This document shows, one piece after another, positions 1 through 7,762 of a stretch of DNA of 15,250 nucleotides. The stretch is taken from NCBI GenBank assembly GCA_945787595.1, contig CALZJV010000398.1, forward strand, positions 1 to 15,250. The letters are read 5' to 3'. How positions within the stretch are numbered: the stretch's first letter is position 1; the number at the start of each line of letters is the position of its first letter. Both the position numbers and the translations under genes were made by a program. The DNA is from an uncultured Desulfobacterales bacterium. Its GTDB lineage: Bacteria; Desulfobacterota; Desulfobacteria; Desulfobacterales; JAFDCJ01. The notes beneath the pieces were generated by a model that was not told where the DNA came from, ran no database searches, and saw only the letters and a program-made list of their open reading frames with translations.

Positions 1-418
1 ATCCCATCGTCAGCCGTACACCGGCGTAAGCCGCTCCCAGATCCTTCAGAAGAAATGGCACACCCTTGAAGGGGCCGTCCGGCAGCCCCATGGCAATAGT
101 CTTACTGGCCTCGTCATACATCTTTGTTACGACAGCATTTAGCTGTGGATTAACCGCATCGATCCGGGTGATAGCAGCCTCGAGCAGTTCCTCGGGTTTG
201 ACCTCTTTTCGGCGAACCAAGCCAGCGAGACCAAGTCCGTCGTATTTCAGAAAATCGACCAAGTCTCCGGCATTTGCCAATCGGTGAATGCCTCCAAGAC
301 CAAGCGTCATACCGGCTACAATGGTCGAGCCCGTGAGCTCTAAAAACTGCCGACGAGACATGTCGTTTATCTCTTTACTACCGGGGCCTTGTTCATCACT
401 CTCAATTGATAGTGTCAT
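1..418 (-). CDS. Amidase signature family enzyme, Tat-exported, N-terminal part (runs off left edge)
   Basis: The reverse strand reads 139 codons and then leaves the window. Residues 20-43 form a twin-arginine signal: SRRQFL at 21-26 followed by a hydrophobic, Gly-rich stretch, with a likely cleavage near residue 50 (LANA). Residues 116-127 ([12 protein letters not shown]) match the amidase-signature motif that carries the first catalytic lysine of the Ser-cisSer-Lys triad, K125. The serine-rich part lies outside the window. The family hydrolyses amide bonds; substrates vary and cannot be read here. The start at 418 is chosen because GGGAGG at 425-430 lies 6 nt upstream. An alternative ATG at 361, just before SRR, has a poorer site. 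Export suggests a periplasmic amidase acting before uptake. It lies downstream of the transporter and oxidoreductase genes on the same strand, but a 730-bp gap makes a separate promoter likely. Confidence 0.85.
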   Translation of the reverse strand, partial: MTLSIESDEQGPGSKEINDMSRRQFLELTGSTIVAGMTLGLGGIHRLANAGDLVDFLKYDGLGLAGLVRRKEVKPEELLEAAITRIDAVNPQLNAVVTKMYDEASKTIAMGLPDGPFKGVPFLLKDLGAAYAGVRLTMG

Positions 419-424
419 CGCCTG

Positions 425-429
425 CCTCC
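425..429 (-). promoter_or_regulatory. Ribosome binding site of the amidase gene
   Basis: GGAGG on the reverse strand, 6 nt before the ATG at 418. It decides the start in favour of the longer N-terminus rather than the internal ATG at 361. Confidence 0.7.
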
Positions 430-920
430 CAACGCTCAATTATCATTTCTCCTTCTTTCGTTTTTGTGCTTCAAATTTTTAGAATTTGCTGCAATTTGAA
501 AGTAAATAGACTGAACGTTATCAAAATACTAGTTGGATAAATTTGTTTCTCCCATGAAAAATCCCCCCAAGAGGATATGATAATCCAGTTGGAGGGTTCG
601 TAGCGGCAACTTCATAAAACCCTTTGTCATGACTTTCTCCACTGAAGTTAAGAGATCGAAGTGACTGAATTTTGAAACTAGCTTACAGTAAGTGAATTAC
701 GCTTCAGGATGAGCTTCGGCTCAGAGTGAGATTCTGGTTCTGACAGAGACCAATGGTTCGAATGCGATCAGGTTCAACATTTCAAATCAGAGGGGACATG
801 GATGTTTAATCCTGTCTATTTAGAATCGTGGATATTGTCAAGATGAAACTGGTGATTATTAATAAAATTAATTGGTTTATGTTACAATTTAGTGAGTTCA
901 GACCTCGTTGAATAGTTTAC

Positions 921-1062
921 TGGTTGAATGGTTGATTAGGTAAATTATAGTCATAATTTTAGAATGTTAAGATTGTTAAAGCATGTAGTGTCCAATTATT
1001 TTGCAAATATGGGATATATCCATATTTACAACCACTTAACCAATCAACTAATCAACCAATCA
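921..1062. repeat. Inverted octanucleotide word arrays around an AT-rich core
   Basis: The left arm is TGGTTGAA then TGGTTGAT (921-936). The right arm is four 8-bp words, ACCACTTA, ACCAATCA, ACTAATCA and ACCAATCA (1031-1062), which are rotations of the reverse complement of the left word. The AT-rich core of about 94 bp between the arms includes ATATGG and CCATAT facing each other near 1009-1027. The layout matches the word-array elements at 6431-6542 and, with 7-bp words, at 6198-6315 and 11712-11861. Confidence 0.6.
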
Positions 1063-1149
1063 ACGATATCTGGAGTTAACTGAATGAGGGATTATTACCA
1101 GATCTGCTCCGATGGCCGAGCCCAATAACTGCAAAGCATCCTGACCGCG

Positions 1150-2607
1150 CTATCCGAGAAGTGCTTCTGCGTCTATCTCCACTAGGTATTTTGATCCGAT
1201 GAGATCGGCGCTGACCAGCGTGTTGGCCGGCAGGATGCCTCGAAAGCGCCGGCCGTGGACCTGGGCGACCGCTTCCCAATGCGCCATGTTCTTGACATAC
1301 ACACGTGTGCGCACGACATTCTCGAGGCTTGCCCCAAGGCTTTGCAGCGCACCTTCGATCTTGTCAATCACAAAATGTGTCTGAGCGGCCGGGTCGTCAC
1401 CGCCGATAACCCGGTCGCCGTGTGTCGCGGTCGTCCCCGAAATCAGGATGCGGTCGCCCCGCTGCACGGCCCGGCTGTACCCGGCCAGATCTTCCCAGAT
1501 CGTACCGCTCAGTACCCGCGTGCGACCGTCCTCCCCGATGCGGACCTCAAAAGGCGGCGGCAAGGAGTCGAGATGATCGCTAAGATCCCCTGTGGCAGTG
1601 AGGTAGGGTGGGCGCCGGTACTCATCGCCGCAATCGCCCGGAATCACATGCAGTCGCGCCACGGCCGCATCAATCTCGCTATGATCGGCTGCGGTGAGAG
1701 AGAACCGGAATAACTGCAAATTATCCTCGCGGTGTTCGCTGATGCCAAGACGCGCTCCGACAATAATGCCGCCCACGGCCGGCTGATCGAGGATATAGCG
1801 GCAGGCGACATTGGCCGTCGACACCTTGTGCCGCCCCGCCACCCGGTGCACGACCTCCAACAAGTCTTGCAGCACCTGCCAGCCGCCCGCCTCCCGGATG
1901 AAGCGACCGTACTTCATCCGGGACCAGGTTTCGAGCGCGTCCCAGTCCGGCTCCGGCTGGGCGAACCAGCGCTCGGTAAGGAATCCTCCCGCAATAGTGC
2001 CGAAGGCCAACACCGTGACACCGTGTTTTGCACACAGCTCAAGCATGCCGTTTGCGCGTGCGCGTTGATCGAGCAACGAGAAGCATACCTGATTGGAGAC
2101 AACCTCGATACCACTGTGCAGGATCACCCTCAAATGGGCCGTGTCGACGTTGGTCATTCCCAGGTACCGAATGAGGCCCTCGGCCTTGAGTTCCTGAAGG
2201 TAAGTCAGCGAATCCAGATAGCTCGGATCGGCATAGTTCCAGACGTGAAACTGCAGCAAGTCGAGGCGATCGCTGTGCAAACGCTCGAGCGCCGTTTGTA
2301 CGGCTGCCCGCACATCCTCGCGGCTGGCAGGCCCCGCAGCCGGTACCCACTTGGTCAGGAGCTGCACGGCCTCCCGTCCATGTGTCTGTGCAAAAAGGCC
2401 GGCAATTTCTTCGGCCGATCCATAGTGGTCGGCCATGTCAAAGGTAGTGAAACCGGCCTGGACGTAAGGCTCCATCGCCCTTGCGGTTGCAACCGGATCC
2501 AGCTTGCGGCCTTCGCGCTCCATATCGGCGATCTGCCAGAGACCGGTCAGGACCCGCGATATGCTCAGATCCGGCGCCAGGTTCCATCGTTTTACAATGT
2601 CATTCAT
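1150..2607 (-). CDS. Aldo/keto reductase fused to a RidA/YjgF-like domain
   Basis: Two domains in one frame. In numbering from the upstream ATG at 2619, residues 15-325 are an aldo/keto reductase barrel with the expected tetrad D61, Y66 (FDMADHYG), K90 (LLTKW) and H125 (LLQFHVW). Residues 358-489 are a RidA-like domain (VQRGDRILISGTT; ENVVRTRVYVKN; YLVEIDAEALL). AKRs reduce carbonyls with NAD(P)H; RidA proteins hydrolyse reactive enamines/imines. The RidA arginine normally found before the second-last strand (PAR in canonical RidA) is asparagine here (PANTLVSADL), so deaminase activity is doubtful. I prefer the ATG at 2607 because GGAG at 2613-2616 is well placed for it; the ATG at 2619 has no good site. 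Fusion suggests the AKR handles a carbonyl linked to imine chemistry, consistent with the amine importer upstream. Substrate unknown. Confidence 0.85.
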   Translation of the reverse strand: MNDIVKRWNLAPDLSISRVLTGLWQIADMEREGRKLDPVATARAMEPYVQAGFTTFDMADHYGSAEEIAGLFAQTHGREAVQLLTKWVPAAGPASREDVRAAVQTALERLHSDRLDLLQFHVWNYADPSYLDSLTYLQELKAEGLIRYLGMTNVDTAHLRVILHSGIEVVSNQVCFSLLDQRARANGMLELCAKHGVTVLAFGTIAGGFLTERWFAQPEPDWDALETWSRMKYGRFIREAGGWQVLQDLLEVVHRVAGRHKVSTANVACRYILDQPAVGGIIVGARLGISEHREDNLQLFRFSLTAADHSEIDAAVARLHVIPGDCGDEYRRPPYLTATGDLSDHLDSLPPPFEVRIGEDGRTRVLSGTIWEDLAGYSRAVQRGDRILISGTTATHGDRVIGGDDPAAQTHFVIDKIEGALQSLGASLENVVRTRVYVKNMAHWEAVAQVHGRRFRGILPANTLVSADLIGSKYLVEIDAEALLG

Positions 2608-2675
2608 GTTCGTCTCCATTCTCTGTGGCGGGTATTGATTACATCATATCCATCATCTGAGATCCCGAATTCCCA

Positions 2676-2681
2676 ATTATA
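2676..2681 (-). promoter_or_regulatory. Possible -10 box for the AKR-RidA gene
   Basis: A perfect TATAAT on the reverse strand about 70 nt before the start. No good -35 sits 16-18 bp upstream, so this is only a candidate. Confidence 0.2.
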
Positions 2682-2827
2682 ATCTACAAAGCGCCTACGA
2701 AAATATGAGAGCTTTTCTGGATGTTCAACCACTTACCAACCGTAAAAATATCACTTGTATTGGACTAAAGCTATGGGATGAAAAAAGTCAAAAACTGGTG
2801 GGATTTAAATCAGTATAGATTATTATA

Positions 2828-2850
2828 GCCCTGTTTCTCTATATCAGGGC
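2828..2850 (-). terminator. Possible transcription terminator after the small unknown ORF
   Basis: GCCCTG (2828-2833) and CAGGGC (2845-2850) form a 6-bp stem with an 11-nt loop. On the minus strand it lies just after the stop codon at 2857-2859 and is followed by an AT-rich tract rather than a clean T-run. It could end the transporter/oxidoreductase transcript. Confidence 0.35.
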
Positions 2851-2856
2851 AGTGTC

Positions 2857-3117
2857 TTATTCTTCAATATAAGTGGAAAGGAGGGTTCGATCGTCAAAAA
2901 TCACTTCAGAAACCGGCTCCGTATCGCCATCTAAGAAGCCGGTCACGCTTTCGGCGAGAATTTTCGCACAGGATCCTATCGGGAAAAAATCATCGGATCG
3001 AAGCTCTGAAATTAATGTCTCCGCCCCCTCTTGAATAGCAGCACGGATTATATCAACGTCATAGGTGACCTCATGCATCAGCGAAAAATTTTCTAGGGTG
3101 ACTTTGAAGCATTTTAT
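2857..3117 (-). CDS. Small protein of unknown function; no ordinary start codon
   Basis: An open frame immediately downstream of the FAD oxidoreductase stop. From 3117 it encodes about 86 residues (KCFKVTLENFSLMHEV at the start, ending LLSTYIEE). It is acidic and looks like a real folded protein rather than a shadow: there is no better frame opposite it, and it lies just behind a gene whose C-terminus is already complete. I do not recognise the family. The start is the problem. A good purine-rich site (AAGGGAAG, about 3118-3125) precedes ATAAAATGC. In the long frame that reads ATA AAA TGC, while the ATG inside it (3112) is in another frame and stops after 13 codons. So it begins with ATA, or with the later in-frame ATG at 3078 (no ribosome site seen), or its start codon has been lost or misread. 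The frame stays open upstream into the oxidoreductase gene, but that portion is a shadow. Confidence 0.5.
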   Translation of the reverse strand: MKCFKVTLENFSLMHEVTYDVDIIRAAIQEGAETLISELRSDDFFPIGSCAKILAESVTGFLDGDTEPVSEVIFDDRTLLSTYIEE

Positions 3118-3155
3118 CTTCCCTTTATCGACGAAGTTTTTCTTAGTGATGCCTT

Positions 3156-4433
3156 TTAAAGGGGTACGGCACCGTGCTCGACCGTAAGTGCAACAATGTC
3201 TTTGACGTCTATGTCCCGCGACGGGATGCCTTTTTCCACGGCAAGCGCAGCAGCGGCGCCCATTGCCTGACCCATGGCCATGCATGTGCACTGCGCGCGA
3301 ATACCTGCAAGCGCCACTCTGTCCGCCGACACGATCCTACCCGCCACGGTTATCCTTGAGCTGCCTTTGGGAATCAGCGCCCGGAACGGCACCTTGGGGA
3401 GAAGATCCCTGGATTTATGAAAATAAACCTCACAGCCCGTCTCTTCATTATGCATATCTATATAGTTGAAGGCATTGCATACCTTATCTTCAAAATCCGT
3501 GGCTTCTAGAAAATCTTCTTTCGTCACGATATATTCTCCCTCGGTCCGATAGGTTTCACGCGCAAGCCCGTGCGGATACATCGTTTTGAGCACTGCTCTT
3601 TCGCAGCCGGGAACCGATGAAGTCATAAACTTGAACATCCGTAACATCCGGGCCCTGCCTTCCAGGTTGGCCTTGGTTTGCCCGTCGGCGTCGGACGTAT
3701 CCGCATCATAGATGTGGGTCGCGTTATGGCCGCCATGGGCGAGATAATATCTGAACGGCTGTGAGTTTAGATAGGCAAAATCACCTTTCTGCAATATCCC
3801 GTTTTCCATGGCCTCATCGTATATGGTTTGAACCTCTCCGTCCCATATTTGCTCATATTCGATACCTTCTATTTTGTATTGGTATGCACCCGGCTGCCTG
3901 ACCTTGTCGCGAAGCACTCCCAGGCCGAGAATTCTGACCACATCAGAGTCTCCCGTGCAATCAATTATCTCTTTGGCTTTGGTAATCCGCTTGATGCCGC
4001 GGCCTAAAGAGGTGATTTCCCAATAGTCCCCTGCCACCGTGACATCTGATATAAATTCATGATAATGGAGAATGACGCCGGCCTTTAGCGCTTCTTCTTC
4101 AGCTATCGAGGCATAGATCGGTACATTGATATAGCTATAGTAGCTTGGATTTTCCACCGGTCTTCTCAGTTTAAAATCAGGTATGGGAAGTCCCTCGATT
4201 TCCTTTGATTTTGTGTACAGCTCCCACGGGATACCAAGAACCACCGGTTTTTCGGTGCTGAAAAAATGGTTCGGCATATATACACCACCGGAAGTCATCG
4301 TGCCGCCCAGCATCGTTCCCGCTTCTATGACGGATGTTGTTATGCCGGCTCTGGCGGCCTGCAATGCGGCAACATGCCCGGCCGTTCCACCGCCGGCAAT
4401 AACAACGTCGACTGTCTCACTGATATTTTTCAT
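3156..4433 (-). CDS. FAD-dependent oxidoreductase (FAD_oxidored-type flavoprotein)
   Basis: About 425 residues, a normal full length. The N-terminus has a Rossmann FAD-binding motif (DVVIAGGGTAGHVAA) with the acidic end of the second strand at IEAG, then GGTMTSGG. The middle has DCTGDSDVVR, typical of the second nucleotide-contact region. The C-terminus has GRIVSADRVALAG and ends in the usual helix (AAALAVEKGI). This family has FAD-linked oxidoreductases of mostly unknown substrate, and it often sits in amine, amino-acid or sugar-acid catabolic clusters. The gene follows the permease by some 40 nt, so co-transcription is likely. Two starts are possible, GTG at 4448 and ATG at 4433; neither has a good ribosome site. 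I take 4433 because the predicted protein then begins MKNISETVDVV. The sequence just upstream (GGTTGAGTGGTTCAACG) resembles the 7-bp word repeats found elsewhere in the window. Confidence 0.85.
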   Translation of the reverse strand: MKNISETVDVVIAGGGTAGHVAALQAARAGITTSVIEAGTMLGGTMTSGGVYMPNHFFSTEKPVVLGIPWELYTKSKEIEGLPIPDFKLRRPVENPSYYSYINVPIYASIAEEEALKAGVILHYHEFISDVTVAGDYWEITSLGRGIKRITKAKEIIDCTGDSDVVRILGLGVLRDKVRQPGAYQYKIEGIEYEQIWDGEVQTIYDEAMENGILQKGDFAYLNSQPFRYYLAHGGHNATHIYDADTSDADGQTKANLEGRARMLRMFKFMTSSVPGCERAVLKTMYPHGLARETYRTEGEYIVTKEDFLEATDFEDKVCNAFNYIDMHNEETGCEVYFHKSRDLLPKVPFRALIPKGSSRITVAGRIVSADRVALAGIRAQCTCMAMGQAMGAAAALAVEKGIPSRDIDVKDIVALTVEHGAVPL

Positions 4434-4471
4434 TGAACGTTGAACCACTCAACCCAAGTTATGGACATAAA

Positions 4472-5326
4472 TTACTCAGATTTTCTGCTGAAATAAAGAT
4501 TCGCCAGCGCCACCAAAGAGGTGCCCACGATCAGCAGAAACGATATGGCATTGATGACAGGGGTGCTGCCGTCTCGCACCTGAAGGTATAAATTAATCGG
4601 CAATGTCGCCTCATGACCCACCAGAAAAAGAGTGGTGTTGAAGTTTTCAAATGACATCAAAAATGCCAAGGCTGCAGCCCCGAAAATCGCCGGCCGCAGA
4701 AACTTCAGGGTAATATGCCAGATGACTTCAAATCGGTTAGCCCCCAGGTTTAAAGCGGCTTCTTCAAGGGTGCGGTCAAATTTCTTCAAACGCGCTGAAA
4801 CCACCAGGGTAACCAGTGTGGCAATGAATGAAAACTGGCCCAGCACCACCAGCCAGAATCCGGGACGAAAAAGGTCTATATCCACTCCCCAGCTCGTTTC
4901 AAAATAGGTTCCCAGGGTATTGCTGAGCAATAGGATCGAAATCCCCAGAATTACTCCCGGAATGACCAGTGGCGCAAGCATCAGAAAATAAAGCAGTTGT
5001 TTAAAGCGAAAATCCTCCTGCTCAAACAGAAAAGCGCCGCAGATACCGATGGCTGTCGACAACAGTGTAACAAAAAATGCCACCCGGAAACTCACCCAAA
5101 TGCTGTCCAGATTGATGCGGTCGTGAAAAATTCCCACCCGATCCGGTAAATTGGCCGTAAACCAGTCCAGCGTATACCCTTTCCAAGGCAAAGATGGAAA
5201 TTGAGAATCGTTAAACGCCAGCACGCAGGTTACCACCAGCGGTGCAAAGAGAAATGTGAAATACAGAATCACATAGAATTTGAAAAGCCGGTTGTAAGTC
5301 TTGGAAGTCGGCAGCGTCCGTATCAT
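4472..5326 (-). CDS. ABC transporter permease, PotC-like (polyamine-type importer)
   Basis: 284 residues with about six hydrophobic membrane segments (near 17-38, 80-102, 110-135, 157-177, 210-228, 257-279). It has the cytoplasmic EAA loop, EEAALNLGANRFE at 188-200, that docks onto the ATPase. Length and motif fit the PotC/PotI group of spermidine/putrescine/opine-type importers. It overlaps the upstream permease gene by 4 nt (ATGA), the sign of translational coupling. It forms the inner-membrane channel with the protein encoded at 5323-6180. The exact substrate cannot be read from a permease. Confidence 0.88.
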   Translation of the reverse strand: MIRTLPTSKTYNRLFKFYVILYFTFLFAPLVVTCVLAFNDSQFPSLPWKGYTLDWFTANLPDRVGIFHDRINLDSIWVSFRVAFFVTLLSTAIGICGAFLFEQEDFRFKQLLYFLMLAPLVIPGVILGISILLLSNTLGTYFETSWGVDIDLFRPGFWLVVLGQFSFIATLVTLVVSARLKKFDRTLEEAALNLGANRFEVIWHITLKFLRPAIFGAAALAFLMSFENFNTTLFLVGHEATLPINLYLQVRDGSTPVINAISFLLIVGTSLVALANLYFSRKSE

Positions 5327-6180
5327 TGCACAACCTTCTTCAAGTTTTGTCGGGTCAGCTTTAATCCCAGCCAGACTACCAGGGACGAGAGTGCCAGCAG
5401 CAAAAAACCGAAGGCTGAGCCCTGGTTCCAGTTAAAGCTGGCAATAAACTGGTTGTAAATCTGTTCCGTAAACCACAGAGAGTTTTTCCCTCCCATCAAA
5501 TTGGGGGTCAGATAGTTCCCCAGCGTCAACATAAAAACCACGATGGAGCCGGATACGATGCCGGGAGCGGCGTGAGGGATGATAATTTTAAATAAAATAC
5601 TCCACATATTGGCCCCCAGATCGTAGGCCGCCTCTATCAGGCTGTTGTCCAGGCTCTCCAGTACAGAAACAATCGGAACCACCATAAAAAGCATGGTCGT
5701 GTATACCAACCCGAGTATCATGGTGGAATCCTGGTAAAGCATTTCAACAGGTCGTTGAAAAATCCCCAGTTTGAGCAGAAAATGATTAATTACTCCGCTT
5801 TCCCGCAGCAGAATCATCCATCCGTAAACCCGGACCAGTTCACTGACCCAGAACGGAAGTAAAATCAGTACCAGAAGAAATCCCTGGAATTTTGGCGTCA
5901 CAACTTTTGTAATATAAAAGGCTAAAGGAAGTGCGATCACAAAGGTGAGAAATGTTACCAGAATGGAGTAAATGGCCGTTCGCACGAATGTCAGCCAGTA
6001 AATGGGTTCTTTAAAAAAACTTAAATAGTTGTTGAGACTCCAGACCATCCGGCCATCATCCGCCTCGAAACGAAACGACATGAGCAGCAAATCGATTTGA
6101 GGCAGAACAATCATCAAAACCAGCCAAAGCAACACTGGCGATAAAAAAAAGAGCAATGCCCATCGCTTTTGGTTCTTCAT
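5323..6180 (-). CDS. ABC transporter permease, PotB-like (polyamine-type importer)
   Basis: 285 residues. A first membrane segment at 8-28 is followed by a periplasmic loop and five more segments (about 65-90, 99-120, 152-174, 206-225, 256-274). The EAA loop is EAAYDLGANMWSILF (183-197), typical of PotB/PotH-like permeases. Its stop overlaps the start of the next permease. No clear Shine-Dalgarno precedes the ATG at 6180, and a field of dispersed repeats begins about 10-20 nt upstream. The native leader may have been replaced by repeat DNA, or translation may rely on a weak site. Confidence 0.88.
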   Translation of the reverse strand: MKNQKRWALLFFLSPVLLWLVLMIVLPQIDLLLMSFRFEADDGRMVWSLNNYLSFFKEPIYWLTFVRTAIYSILVTFLTFVIALPLAFYITKVVTPKFQGFLLVLILLPFWVSELVRVYGWMILLRESGVINHFLLKLGIFQRPVEMLYQDSTMILGLVYTTMLFMVVPIVSVLESLDNSLIEAAYDLGANMWSILFKIIIPHAAPGIVSGSIVVFMLTLGNYLTPNLMGGKNSLWFTEQIYNQFIASFNWNQGSAFGFLLLALSSLVVWLGLKLTRQNLKKVVQ

Positions 6181-6197
6181 GATAAATAAGGGGTTTT

Positions 6198-6315
6198 GGG
6201 TTTAAAGTTCAGAGGTTCAAACCTGAGGGTTTAATGTTTTGGGGTTCACCGATCAGAGTTATCTTTATTGGAACTATCAGCGAAGCTCGATCGCCTCAAC
6301 CCTGAACCCAGAACC
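6198..6315. repeat. Inverted heptanucleotide word arrays with shared core (copy 1 of 4)
   Basis: The left arm has 7-bp words near GGGTTTA, AAGTTCA and GAGGTTC (from 6198). The right arm is three clean heptads, CTCAACC, CTGAACC and CAGAACC (6295-6315), in inverted sense. The core between them contains TATCAGCGAAGCTCGATCG (from about 6275), matching the GAGCGAAGCGA core of the copies at 11515-11606, 11712-11870 and 12101-12209. Confidence 0.6.
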
Positions 6316-6316
6316 T

Positions 6317-6411
6317 CTCATATGAAACTACATCATTTATTACAAAAATGTAGTTTTTTTCTGATTAAACTGGCCGTTTTTTGGCCAGCGGCTGCGCTCG
6401 TATGAAACTTC
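6317..6411 (-). repeat. GGCC-hairpin dispersed element, copy 1 (apparently complete)
   Basis: Read on the minus strand: AGTTTCATACGAG, a GC-rich segment, the stem CTGGCC/GGCCAG (6370-6375 and 6383-6388, 7-nt loop), an AAAC-rich segment, then GTAGTTTCATATGAG. Both ends carry AGTTTCATAYGAG in the same direction. AAACTACAT and ATGTAGTTT also face each other at 6326-6334 and 6347-6355. Confidence 0.6.
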
Positions 6412-6430
6412 ATTAAAAAAACAGATTTGC

Positions 6431-6542
6431 CACTAAGGCACTAAGACACGAAGTGATAATATGTATTTTAAATCATTAGATCTATTGTGGGTATGGAACC
6501 AATAATTTTCACAGTAATCTTGGTGCCTTGGTGTCTTGGTGG
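6431..6542. repeat. Inverted octanucleotide word arrays (CACYAAGN family)
   Basis: The left arm has three 8-bp words, CACTAAGG, CACTAAGA and CACGAAGT (6431-6454). The right arm has CTTGGTGC, CTTGGTGT and CTTGGTGG (6519-6542), the inverted form. The 64-bp AT-rich middle is not coding. This CACCAAG-type word array is, from memory, widespread between genes in several bacterial phyla; its function is unknown. Confidence 0.65.
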
Positions 6543-6559
6543 CTGAGAAAATAGCATCA

Positions 6560-6611
6560 AAGTTTCCAGTCTGATTTGACCGGCCGTTTTTTTGGCCGGC
6601 GGCTGGGCTGA
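6560..6611 (-). repeat. GGCC-hairpin dispersed element, copy 2 (partial)
   Basis: The stem CCGGCC/GGCCGG (6580-6585, 6594-6599) has a T-rich loop, flanked by GTTTCCAGTCTGATTTGA on one side and CGGCTGGGCTGAAC on the other. It matches the copies at 6317-6411 and 11455-11504 but lacks the AGTTTCATAYGAG end. The two stems differ by a paired change (CTGGCC/GGCCAG against CCGGCC/GGCCGG), so the hairpin is conserved rather than the bases. Confidence 0.55.
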
Positions 6612-6664
6612 ACCTTGTAACTGTTCCTCTCCACCGACTAGCTGTTAACCATTATCCTCAATTC

Positions 6665-7762
6665 TCAACTCGGGTTTTGCTCTCTGGCAAAACAGATACC
6701 CGATTGCTCGTCCCATCCGATTTCTATTTTATCATTCTCTTTGATGTAATCGAACTGTCGGTTTTGCGGCAAAGCGATGAGCAGTTCCGTGTCTGCATCC
6801 AGCGGATGGGCCAGCAGTCTGCTGTTGGCCCCGTCAAAGAGAATATCCTTGACGATGATCTCGAAGCGATTCAGGTCCGATAGGCTCGGATCGGGCTGAA
6901 TCAGCATGGCTTCGGGGCGCAGAAACAAATCGACTTCATCTCCCGGCTGCATCACCTCTCGAAGCTTGGTTCGGAATATATTGCCTTCCGACGTTTCAAT
7001 TTCGGCGGCATTATCATCGCATCGCCGGATTTTTCCGGACCAGGCATTGTTATCCCCAACGAACCGAGCCACAAAGGGTGTTTGGGGATTACTGTACAAA
7101 TTCTGGGGGGTATCAATTTGTTCATATACCCCCTGATTCATCACCGCCACATGATCGGACATCACCAAAGCTTCGGATTGGTCATGGGTGATATAGACAA
7201 AAGTGGTACCGACTTTGGCCTGCAGTTTCTTCAATTCGACTTTCATCTGCTCCCGCAGTTTCAGGTCCAAAGCACCCAGTGGTTCATCCAGTAGCAAGAC
7301 AGCGGGTTCCAAAACCAGACATCTGGCAATGGCCACCCGTTGTCTTTGCCCACCGGAAAGCTGATCAACTTTTTTGTCGCCAAAACCGGTCAGGTCCACC
7401 CGTTCCAGGATGGTGTTCACTTTTTCTTCAATGACAGTTTTACCTTCCCCGCGTCGCTTTAAACCAAAGGCAATGTTGCCCCCCACGTCCATCATCGGAA
7501 ACAGGGCCAGATGCTGAAATATAAGGTTTACCGGCCGTTTATTCGGGGGGATGCCGATCATGCTTTTCCCGCGAATCTCGATGCTGCCTTCCGACGGTTC
7601 CGTCAGGCCGGCAATCATGCGCAGCAGGGTCGTTTTTCCGCAGCCTGATGGGCCGAGAATAGAAAAGAATTGACCATCCGGGACATCAAACGACACGCTG
7701 TCTACCGCAACGAAATCTTTGAACTTTTTGGTTACATGTTGAACAGATAGATCAATCTGCAT
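6665..7762 (-). CDS. ABC transporter ATP-binding protein, PotA-like
   Basis: 365 residues. All nucleotide-binding motifs are present: Walker A GPSGCGKT (37-44), Q-loop Q83 (LIFQHLALFP), signature LSGGQ (135-139), Walker B VLLLDE with catalytic E160, and switch His H193 (ITHDQSEA). A C-terminal TOBE-like domain (about 270-360; DEVDLFLRPEAM) is typical of the PotA/UgpC/FbpC group. It would power import through the two permeases downstream. AGGGG stands about 5 nt before the ATG at 7762. A 484-bp repeat-filled gap follows the gene, odd for a transporter operon. Confidence 0.92.
   Translation of the reverse strand: MQIDLSVQHVTKKFKDFVAVDSVSFDVPDGQFFSILGPSGCGKTTLLRMIAGLTEPSEGSIEIRGKSMIGIPPNKRPVNLIFQHLALFPMMDVGGNIAFGLKRRGEGKTVIEEKVNTILERVDLTGFGDKKVDQLSGGQRQRVAIARCLVLEPAVLLLDEPLGALDLKLREQMKVELKKLQAKVGTTFVYITHDQSEALVMSDHVAVMNQGVYEQIDTPQNLYSNPQTPFVARFVGDNNAWSGKIRRCDDNAAEIETSEGNIFRTKLREVMQPGDEVDLFLRPEAMLIQPDPSLSDLNRFEIIVKDILFDGANSRLLAHPLDADTELLIALPQNRQFDYIKENDKIEIGWDEQSGICFAREQNPS

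Larger units (their letters stand above)
419..1149. other. AT-rich intergenic region, no gene seen
   Basis: No convincing coding sequence on either strand. The only organised content is the inverted pair of 8-bp word arrays at 921-936 and 1031-1062, with an AT-rich core holding a near-palindrome at about 1009-1027. A promoter for the amidase should lie in the left part, but I see no clear -35/-10 pair. Confidence 0.5.
6181..6664. other. 484-bp repeat field inside the transporter gene cluster
   Basis: This gap separates the ATPase gene from the permease genes it should serve. It holds, in order, a 7-bp word-array element (6198-6315), a GGCC-hairpin element (6317-6411), an 8-bp word-array element (6431-6542) and a second GGCC hairpin (6560-6611). 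No ORF looks real. The region may interrupt or process the operon transcript. Confidence 0.6.

Noticed and set aside
402..446. Short leader ORF (about 14 codons, starting MIIERWEAG) overlapping the amidase start
   Set aside because: AAGGAG is only about 2-3 nt from its ATG, too close, and nothing else supports translation; its sequence mainly contains the amidase ribosome site.
1732..2682. 316-codon plus-strand frame
   Set aside because: It is the antisense shadow of the AKR-RidA gene, whose domains and catalytic residues are clear.
3120..3160. Programmed frameshift joining the flavoprotein to the downstream small ORF
   Set aside because: The flavoprotein already has a complete, typical C-terminus, and the overlap has no proper X XXY YYZ slippery heptamer in the right frame. 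Kept only as an alternative.
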